Below, in pieces: positions 8,094-13,940 of a stretch of 13,940 nucleotides of DNA. A program made the translations under genes and the position numbers. Under the pieces are notes generated by a model, which saw only the letters and a list, made by a program, of their open reading frames with translations, was not told the origin of the DNA and did no database searches. The DNA is from Phlegmacium glaucopus (lineage: Eukaryota > Basidiomycota > Agaricomycetes > Agaricales > Cortinariaceae), in assembly GCA_015039465.1 (NCBI GenBank), contig MU130357.1:505502-519441 (forward strand), read 5' to 3'. How positions within the stretch are numbered: position 1 is the first letter of the stretch; every line of letters starts with the position of its first letter.

Positions 8094-8334
8094 CATCATG
8101 GTAATCCAGATGATGCTGATAGGTCTGATTAGCTGCTCCCTCATGGGACAGGGTACTTCCAATCATTGCATACAAATTTAACATATATACATTTGCTTTA
8201 ACCTAGTAATTTTGGAAAGTTCTCATTGTAGGTGAGCCCACACACCCTTGATGTTTCATGGACCTCGCACCCACCCTTCGGTCACCTATCCGGCCAACAT
8301 CACATCTTGGTCAAGAGATGACAGCGGGGCTGCC
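8094..8334. other. Downstream region of the 6165-8093 frame
   Basis: No gene is seen. It would hold the 3' untranslated region and polyadenylation site of the plus-strand frame and any end of the minus-strand remnant that follows; no distinct signal could be fixed. Confidence 0.4.
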
Positions 8335-8700
8335 CAATCAAACATATTGCTTATTTACCTGTTGGAATCTTCTCTGAGAAACAGAGGCCAAGGCTCCCCA
8401 CATGGCTGCTTTATGAGCTGCATATGCCCTGGCTCTGCGATTGCTGGTTTGTTGAGAAATAGTGCCCCAGCAATCCCATGTGCCTGCCTGATGCATAAAA
8501 TACTTTACAGTCCACTGCATTTCATATCCGACCAAAGTAAATTCTTCTCTCCATCTGTGTTTCTGTGCTTGGGCACACAACCAGTGGACTCGATTAACTG
8601 GAATCCGATTAGCATGACCAACTTGTATTATTTTAAGGCTCACATTCAAGGAGTTCTTCAGGGCTTGAACTATTCCCCTGCATCCCCATTTGCCAAATCC
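8335..8700 (-). pseudogene. C-terminal fragment of a transposase-like protein (KDZ or related family)
   Basis: The minus frame reads GKWGCRGIVQALKNSL, then IQVGHANRIPVNRVHWL, AQAQKHRWREEFTLVGYEMQ and WTVKYFMHQAGTW, and further on ARAYAAHKAAMW. From memory, an R-V-x-W-x-x-A-x-A-x-R-W-x-E-E segment followed by YEM or EEM and later AYAxxxAA is the usual end of KDZ-type transposases in basidiomycetes. No upstream catalytic DDE residues are present; the fragment begins where a SINE-like element meets it at 8731. It is probably a truncated relic. Family placement is moderate because only the C-terminus remains. The long plus-strand frame over the same bases is its antisense shadow. Confidence 0.5.
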
Positions 8701-8730
8701 AGGACAATGTTAAGGTCATTGATCTGAGGT

Positions 8731-9060
8731 CTTTACAGTCCCCCACCCTTTCCAAGGAATTCCAATTGGAAGGATTTAGTACTGTCTCTCACCAGAAAGT
8801 CACGTATTTTTGGAATTTCATTCCAATCCCATTCCAACAATTCCAAGTTTCCAATTGGAATCCTTTGGAATTCCAAGGATTCCAAATATTCCAATTGGAA
8901 AGATTGGACTTTCCAAGGATTCCAAATCAAGTAATTAATCACCTGACTTGTAGCATATGACAAATAAAAGAATACCAGTAAGGAGGATTGAACCAAAGAC
9001 CTTGAGAAAGGTCATGTGACATAATTCCCACACTGCATCAGTGATCTACCAACTGCACGG
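8731..9060 (-). mobile_element. SINE-like element, copy 1
   Basis: The head, 8922-9058, is the exact reverse complement of 11059-11195 (137 bp by eye). It holds a pol III-type B box (GGTTCAATCC on the minus strand, 8985-8994) and an A-box-like GTGCAGTTGG (9049-9058). The tail, 8731-8921, is made of words such as TTCCAATTGGAA and CCAAGGATTCC, ending with CTTTACAGTCCCCCACCC as written on the plus strand. The tRNA resemblance is limited to the promoter boxes; no cloverleaf with paired stems could be drawn. It abuts the transposase-like remnant at 8700. Confidence 0.7.
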
Positions 9061-10417
9061 TGATGTAACTGCACAGAGGTTGTTGAGAAAAGGTGTATTT
9101 TCAAGATTATAAAAATCTCTACTCAAAACAATAACTCAATCAATACTTTATACAATCTTAATAATGCAAGTTGGGTTTTCTAGAAAGTATAACCTTTCCA
9201 AGACTTTGAAATTCACTTCAACTAATACACACAACAACAACAATAATTTGGATCAATTGAAGGATGATCAACTTTTAAGTGGTTTTGCAATTTATGGCTT
9301 GCACCAACAATCAGTCAAAGAATTCCTAAGACTTTACTGATTGATTTACAATTTGTGTACACAAAAGTCCAAGACTTTGTTACAACTTCAACACAATTGC
9401 ATACACAAGAAGACTCAAACTTCTGCTATGACTTTAACACAATTGCATACACAAGAAGCCCTCTTGCTTCTGCTATGACTTTAACACAACAACAACTTTT
9501 ACAACAATTCAACAATTATTGCAACAAGTCAAACAACTCTGAGAAACTGATTTATTTTCAAGTCCACTACTCAAAGACAAGTGTTCTTGCTCAATGTCTA
9601 AGACAGTGAGCTGTACTAGGTTGCAAATGAGGGGGGGAAAGAAAGAATCCAATTTTCTGATTATTTACAAACCCTGGGAGGTATTTTATACATTTGAGAT
9701 ACTTAAAAATAGATAATGTCCAAAAAATAGATATACTGGTTCCTGGTACCCTTACTTTGGTTCTGGCACCATGTGCACTCATTGTTCCTGGAAACATAGG
9801 GGTTGTCTATTTTTAGCCCCATGTTATAATTTTAGGTAGTTTCCACCCCTCTTGGTGGAACTGTGACTATTGAGCCTGAAATACTTTATGCCACCCCTAC
9901 TTGATGGTAACTGTGCTCTATAGGGCACTGGAACAATCTTTATGATTGTTCAGCACTCCCCCTATCCTTAATCATCATGATTCCCACACAATCACATGGT
10001 TCCACTATCTTGGTTATTCTGCTTCCACTGTTGCTAGGGCACCAACTTCCCCTGAATATTTATTACATAATATTCTGTTGCTCCAAAATCACACCCCATG
10101 ACATTTGCTAACCCAATATTGTTTATTTAACTTTTCCTGTGCCAAGTCTATAAGGATATTCATGGATTTATTGGTTTTAATCCAGACATGCAATTTGTAG
10201 TGTAACAAATGATAGTCTATTGACCACACTTATTAACTATATGCATTTAAGTCACACAGTAATAGGTCTAATCAGCAGTTGTAGGGTAGACAACTCTGAT
10301 TCCCTTGTTTATTATCAGCTGTATTAGCCAGTTATTGGTGCATTAATTAATATTTATGCTGAAATAATAGATAAAAATTGCAAAAACCATGCTTATGCAG
10401 ATTTAAATCATATCAAC
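9061..10417. other. Non-coding, A/C-rich stretch between inverted SINE copies
   Basis: No gene is supported. It contains CAACAA-rich low-complexity sequence at about 9220-9530, a 46 bp tandem repeat at about 9391-9490, a G-run near 9630, and two copies of CCACCCCT...TTG.TGG.AACTGTG 47 bp apart near 9845 and 9892. The 84-codon plus frame at 9355-9609 is made of these repeats. The stretch could be an old LTR or untranslated transposon region, but no termini were found. Confidence 0.5.
9391..9490. repeat. 46 bp tandem repeat, just over two copies
   Basis: ACACAATTGCATACACAAGA occurs at 9391 and 9437, each copy continuing to TTCTGCTATGACTTTAACAC with a short variable centre. The spacing is 46 bp. 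Confidence 0.85.
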
Positions 10418-11026
10418 GGTTATATATACCCTTCCCACTTGACTAAATAATATATTCTGGCACTTGCTGAGGGGCTACTACCATGTATTGTATACCAAAA
10501 TGTTCATAAAAATGAGGGGAATCCAACGGTAATAAAACTGTGTTGTGATACACACTTTGACATGCGGTTATACACAAAATACTGCAGAATATACTGTGCT
10601 CTATGCTTATAAATGAGCCGAACATGACACACCATATACCAATAGAAAGCTACACTGCTAGGGAATATAACCATACTATGAGCGTGGGAATATAAGCCCT
10701 TTTTCAATATTAAAACATATAAAATGTGTAAAAACACGCACCAGACAAGGCGCATGCACATGATTTATATATATTCTGAAAGCTGTGATTAGCATGATTC
10801 TATCGGTATATGGTGCGTCATGTTCGGCTCATTTATAAGCATAGAGCGCAGTATATTCTGCAGTATTTCGCGTATAACCGCATATCAAAGTGCATATCAC
10901 AACACGGTTTTATTACCGTTGGATTCCCCTCATTTTTATGAACATTTTGGTATATAATACATGGTAGTAGCCCCTCAGCAAGTGCCAGAATATATTATTT
11001 AGTCAGGTGGGAAGGGTATATATAAC
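10418..11026. mobile_element. 609 bp terminal-inverted-repeat element (MITE-like)
   Basis: Arms of about 230 bp, 10418-10647 and 10798-11026, flank a ~150 bp centre. Tips read GGTTATATATACCC inward. The arms share CTGAGGGGCTACTACCATGT and ATGAGGGGAATCCAACGGTA almost unchanged. Most arm differences are CG in the right arm against TG or CA in the left arm. There is no coding capacity, and I found no convincing target duplication (flanks TATCAA and ATTAG). The short minus-strand frames at 10443-10761 are arm translations. Confidence 0.85.
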
Positions 11027-11045
11027 CATTAGTTTTTATATATAT

Positions 11046-11442
11046 ACAAGCAATGATGGTGCAGTTGGTAGATCACTGATGCAGTGTGGGAATTATGTCA
11101 CATGACCTTTCTCAAGGTCTTTGGTTCAATCCTCCTTACTGGTATTCTTTTATTTGTCATATGCTACAAGTCAGGTGATTAATTACTTGATTTGGCAGTT
11201 GGAATTCTTGGAAACACTTGGAATCCTTGGAATTCCTTGGAAACATTTGGAATTCCTTGGAAATAATTGGAATTACTTGGAAACATTTGGAATTCCTTGG
11301 AAACATTTGGAATTCCTTGGAAATAATTGGAATTACTTGGAAACATTTGGAATTCCTAGGAATTCCAAGGATTCCAAATGTTTCCAAATGTTTCCAAGGA
11401 ATTCTGAAGGATTCCAATTGGAAAGGGTGGGGGACTGTAAAG
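11046..11442 (+). mobile_element. SINE-like element, copy 2, inserted in the Helitron remnant
   Basis: The head carries an A-box-like TGGTGCAGTTGG at 11057-11068 and a B box GGTTCAATCC at 11123-11132; 11059-11195 matches copy 1 exactly in inverse. The tail has about six 20 bp units TTGGAAACATTTGGAATTCC or TTGGAAATAATTGGAATTAC, then turns into the opposite orientation at CTAGGAATTCCAAGG. It ends GGGTGGGGGACTGTAAAG at about 11442, directly against Helitron coding sequence. The open frames crossing it on both strands are repeat translations. Confidence 0.72.
11057..11132 (+). promoter_or_regulatory. Putative internal pol III promoter (A and B boxes) of SINE copy 2
   Basis: TGGTGCAGTTGG fits the A box and GGTTCAATCC fits the B box (GGTTCRANNCC). 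Their starts are 66 bp apart, within the usable range. An equivalent pair is in copy 1 on the minus strand. Confidence 0.6.
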
Positions 11443-12340
11443 TATTGTTTTATTTCCACAATTTGGATCAGATATTGAATATTGAATTTCAACTGGGACT
11501 CCTGCTAGAGGATAACTATTAAGATTTTCAAGAGAAATAGATAGATCTTTACAGTCAACATGATTTAATTTTAACCATTCCAATGCATTTTTTACATTAT
11601 TTCTACGTACTAGCATTGGTGTGCGTTTAATGTCATCATCAGTGGGCTTGATAGGTCCTTGAAATACAAACGCCAGAATTTCATTAATATCTTGTCGGCT
11701 GGGAGGTAATGCATGATAAACTTTTACCATGGGGTTAGAAAACATTATTACATTGGCAATCATTTTTGCATGTCCTGATGAGACTTGGACTAGACATCTG
11801 TTATGTCGAATCCTTGATATCAATATTTTTTCTGCAAATGTTAGGTCTTGTAATACCGATGGTACTGCACCTATCCAGAAAGAATTAGCCAAAGATTGAG
11901 GTGGTTTTTTACCTTTTTTCAAAAAGGTTTGACAAGATTTGCATATATGTTGACAATTTTCAGCTAATATTGGACCTTTTAACGGTAAAATCGGGTCTGA
12001 TGTGTGTAGTCTTTCATGTTGACCAATGTTACCAGGTGATAGAATATTGAAAATCACAATCAATTTCAGTTAAAAGAAGCATATTGTTAAGAGGCACTAA
12101 TTGACCACAAACAGCGCAGCCTCCTTCAACTAATTTGTTTGGTATAGTGTCTTTACAAAAGCCTTTAACAATTTTCTCAATTAAAGATGCTGAAGGGGGA
12201 TCTGGAGGAAATTTTGATGATAAGACAGATTTTAAAGTGCTAAAATCTTTGTCATTCTTACGTTCAAGAGATGGTAAAACAGGTTTTGAGGCACTGAAAT
12301 CTTGGTCATTCTTATTCTTAAGATATATGGTCTTGACTTA
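11443..12340 (-). pseudogene. Helitron protein remnant, DUF6570-type N-terminal region
   Basis: The minus strand reads FPPDPPSASLIEKIVKGFCK, then EGGCAVCGQLVPLNN and LLLTEIDCDF. After a one-base frameshift near 12048 it continues NILSPGNIGQHERLHTSDPI, LKGPILAENC with ICKSCQTFLKKGKKPPQSLA, RHNRCLVQVSSGHAKM, NVIMFSNP.VKVYHALPP, a FVFQGPIKPTDDDIKRTPML block and ENLNSYPLAGVPVEI. I recognise this as the region before the Helitron-like N and helicase domains in basidiomycete Helitrons (DUF6570). Two CxxC pairs could bind zinc. The Rep and helicase domains are absent: coding sequence stops where the SINE ends at 11442. Upstream, two ~30-residue KND(Q/K)DFS repeats run to about 12340, where the frame is lost before an LTR at 12384. 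Confidence 0.82.
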
Positions 12341-12383
12341 AAAATATCCATGGATTATATATTGCTATTGGGTATGATCTTCC

Positions 12384-12796
12384 TGTTAGGGCAACTGCGA
12401 CGCTGACTTAGTCAAGCTAGCAGGGGATCCAAAGTTAATAATATTTCAGAAAAGATATCTACAAGTGACTTACCTAGCAGGGGATCCAAAGAGGAAAGGA
12501 TGGGGATCCCTGCTAGGCTGGGGGTATTTAAGTACTAATATGGACATAACAGAGATATAAAATAAATAAAAGAATGATAAGATAATAATTAATTAATTAA
12601 ATAAGAAGTGGTATAATGTGAAAAATAGAAATAAAAGATGGAGTGAAATGGAGGATTGGAGTCGGAGCGGAACTATGGGGTTCCGGAGTCAACAGGTGAT
12701 GGAAGCGGAGTTGGACGGAAGGTCGGAGGTCGTCGGAAAGGCAGGGTGTATGGTTCTAAGGTTGAGGTTTGGGTTAAAGTCGGGTGTCCCCTAACA
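12384..12796 (-). mobile_element. 3' LTR of a Ty3/Gypsy retrotransposon
   Basis: 413 bp with TG...CA ends: TGTTAGGGCAACTGC at the left and GGGTGTCCCCTAACA at the right as written. A polypurine tract and integrase end lie to its right on the minus strand, so this is the downstream LTR. It contains CCTAGCAGGGGATCC and GGATCCCTGCTAGG as an inverted pair at about 12476-12518. The left flank is decayed Helitron sequence. Confidence 0.88.
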
Positions 12797-13500
12797 TCCA
12801 TCCCCCCCTTCAGTAGGTGACATCCCAGCACGAAAGGAAACTGTTTGAATTTGGCCATCCTGATGTGCTTAGGAGCTCTGGGGTACTTCTTGTGGAATTC
12901 CATGACTAATTTGGGGGCATGTATGGTGTTATGTTTGATTCCAAAGTCTTGCCATTTGACGAGGTATCGGAACCTCCTGTTTATGACTCTGCTGTTGAGG
13001 ATTTCCTCGATGACCCATTCCTCTTCTCTGTCAATGATTTCCGGAAGTGGAGGAGTCGGAATGCGTCTTCCAGGGATCAGGTCTATTGGGGCTGGAGTCA
13101 GTTTGACTACGTTAAAGACTGGATGGAGTCGTTTCATGGACAAGGGAAGTTGAAGTCGGTAAGCATTGTTGCTGACTTGTTCTTCGATTGGAAAGGGGCC
13201 TAGGTGCCGATGGGACAATTTCCTGGATGGTCTTGTTGTTTGTATGTCGCTGGCATCCAGGTATACTTTGTCTCCCGGTTTGTATTCTGGTGCTGAAGTC
13301 CTTTTCTGATTATAATATCTTGCCATGTCGTCTTTAGACTTGACCAGTGCTGCTTTCGCTTCATCTAGGGTGTTCTGCATTCATTCCATGAATTCATTAA
13401 CGGACTCCATTTGGGATTCCGGTTGGCTCGGTTCAAAACCCATTCAGGGGATTTGTCTGGAGTCTAGGAGGAAAGGTGGGTGCTGTGTGGCGGAGTGAGG
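12673..13500 (-). pseudogene. Ty3/Gypsy pol 3' end: integrase C-terminus with GPF motif and chromodomain
   Basis: The frame is recognisable from 13500: HSATQHPPFLLDSRQIP, stop, MGFEPSQPESQMESVNEFME, stop, MQNTLDEAKAALVKSK, then MARYYNQKR, YKPGDKVYLDASDIQTTRPS, RHLGPFPIEE (GPF module), LHPVFNVVKL and a chromodomain beginning EEEWVIEEIL with YLVKWQDFGI. It would be the chromodomain-bearing, site-directing end of integrase. Both stops are TGA where CGA is expected (13443-13441 and 13383-13381). After GIKHNT the chromodomain jumps to IHAPKLV, lacking the SWEP..N segment of relatives (about eight codons, in frame). The frame passes through the polypurine tract and ends inside the LTR. The rest of pol and gag is missing; an unrelated element begins at 13501. 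Confidence 0.92.
12797..12810 (-). other. Polypurine tract of the Gypsy element
   Basis: On the minus strand AAGGGGGGGATGGA lies directly before the LTR start TGTTAGGGG, the expected primer site for plus-strand DNA synthesis. The pol frame runs through it. Confidence 0.85.
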
Positions 13501-13889
13501 ACTTTACACTCCCCCACATTGTCTGGCCGGAATTCCGCCGGATTGACCAGAGTCTGGCAGACTCCAGAACAGTCCGGTCAGAGTCTGGTCAGAGTCCGGT
13601 CAGAGTCCGGTGGAAGTCCGGCGGAAGTCTGGTGGAAGTACAAAACATGCCTGTATCCCCTCCTAACCTAAGAATGTGCTACCGCGCGGACAGAAAATAT
13701 CCCCATCCCTAAATATTAATCCTAAGCCCTAAGCCTAAGCCCTAAATCTAAATATAACCCTAAGCCTAACCTCTAAATCTAAATATAACCCTAAATTCCA
13801 TCAAAAGTCCAGTGGATGTCCGGTGGAAGTCCGCCGGACTGTGACCAGACATACAGTCCAGGCATAATTTTTCTACTTTCACTGGACTC
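13501..13889 (-). mobile_element. Non-autonomous element with fixed tip and CCGGA-type word repeats
   Basis: It starts (plus strand) ACTTTACACTCCCCCACATT, the same 20 bases as the mirrored tip at 552-533 and similar to the SINE ends CTTTACAGTCCCCCACCC. Next come repeated words GTCCGGTCAGAGTC, GTCCGGTGGAAG and TCCGGCGGA, then a unique centre with a telomere-like block, then the same word types again at 13805-13850. It is CpG-rich compared with its surroundings. It truncates the Gypsy pol frame at 13500 and is followed at once by an LTR at 13890. No reading frame of interest is present. Strand is set by analogy with the SINE tips. Confidence 0.6.
13721..13796. repeat. Telomere-like CCCTAA-derived block
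   Basis: CCTAAGCCCTAAGCCTAAGC runs into two copies, 31 bp apart, of CTAAATCTAAATATAACCCT. The words are variants of CCCTAA, the complement of the TTAGGG telomere repeat usual in basidiomycetes. It lies inside the element at 13501-13889. Confidence 0.65.
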
Positions 13890-13940
13890 TGTTAGGGCAA
13901 CTGCGATGCTGACTTAGTCAAGCTAGCAGGGGATCCAAAG
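13890..13940 (-). mobile_element. Start of a further Gypsy-type LTR, cut by the window end
   Basis: TGTTAGGGCAACTGCGATGC and the next 31 bases match the LTRs at 12384 and 2081 with one or two changes at CpG sites. Only 51 bp are visible, so solo LTR and full element cannot be told apart. Confidence 0.85.

Noticed and set aside
7127..8184. Several minus-strand frames of 86-109 codons
   Set aside because: Antisense shadows of the acidic repeat protein; GCA/GCT-rich codons leave the opposite strand open.
8501..8513. Another CTTTACAGTCC tip inside the transposase-like fragment
   Set aside because: Only the first bases match; it encodes part of the MQWTVKYF motif and is followed by no CCCCAC, so it is chance.
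8248..8727. 159-codon plus-strand frame
   Set aside because: It is antisense to the minus-strand transposase-like fragment, which has recognisable family motifs.
11046..11132. A real tRNA gene
   Set aside because: The A and B boxes are good but the T, anticodon and acceptor stems do not pair, and the copy elsewhere has the same defects; a tRNA-derived SINE head fits better.
11121..11522. 133-codon frame with repeated Trp/Phe/Leu-rich units
   Set aside because: Translation of the 20 bp tail repeats of the SINE-like element, running into antisense Helitron sequence.
12845..13203. Plus-strand frames of about 100 codons
   Set aside because: Antisense to the Gypsy integrase/chromodomain reading frame.
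13476..13712. Short plus-strand frames at the Gypsy/element junction
   Set aside because: They cross the boundary of two unrelated elements and consist of the CCGGA word repeats.

Overview
The window looks like a transposon graveyard in the nuclear genome of a filamentous basidiomycete, probably an agaricomycete. I judge this from the protein families I can read: a protein of the KDZ-transposon-associated CxC5/CxC6 type, a chromodomain Ty3/Gypsy integrase end, the DUF6570-type N-terminal part of a fungal Helitron protein, and a second transposase-like C-terminus. CpG is scarce, and several breaks are CGA-to-TGA or CG-to-TG/CA changes, as expected where repeats carry methylated CpG. I see no clear housekeeping gene. 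All assignments come from reading and memory; no search was run.

The strongest observation is at the left end. From base 1 to about base 1612 (limit no later than about 1667) the letters are the complement of what they should be, in place and without reversal. By hand count this stretch has about 62 CpG and about 3 GpC, the opposite of the rest. Read right to left without complementing, bases 270 to 20 encode the missing C-terminal exon of the KDZ-associated gene whose upstream exon lies on the minus strand at 1684-2080. Bases 552 to 533 read this way match the element tip at 13501-13520 in 20 of 20 positions. No biological process gives this polarity, so it is a data or assembly fault unless raw reads show otherwise.

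Layout: 1-2080, the KDZ-associated pseudogene (left exon, an intron holding a 4 x 70 bp tandem repeat and a small non-autonomous element, then the right exon); 2081-~2827, a Gypsy-type solo LTR; 3027-3565, a tandem array of about 11 units each able to fold two hairpins; 3571-5630, mostly unassigned, with a coding-looking fragment at 3932-4192 and a diverged triplicated block at 4535-4990; 5634-5957, a near-perfect 324 bp foldback element; 6165-8093, a long unrecognised reading frame with one in-frame TAG, ending in an acidic Ala/Ser/Asp repeat domain; 8335-8700, a transposase-like remnant; 8731-9060 and 11046-11442, two inverted copies of a SINE-like element with a pol III-type promoter; 9061-10417, non-coding; 10418-11026, a 609 bp terminal-inverted-repeat element; 11443-12340, a Helitron remnant cut by the second SINE; 12384-13500, the 3' end of a Gypsy element with its LTR and polypurine tract; 13501-13889, another non-autonomous element containing telomere-like repeats; 13890-13940, the start of a further LTR.

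The genes do not form an operon or pathway. They are layers of nested insertions: LTR into the KDZ-associated gene, SINE into the Helitron, and non-autonomous elements abutting both Gypsy and KDZ sequence. The only long, mostly open, non-transposase reading frame is 6165-8093.
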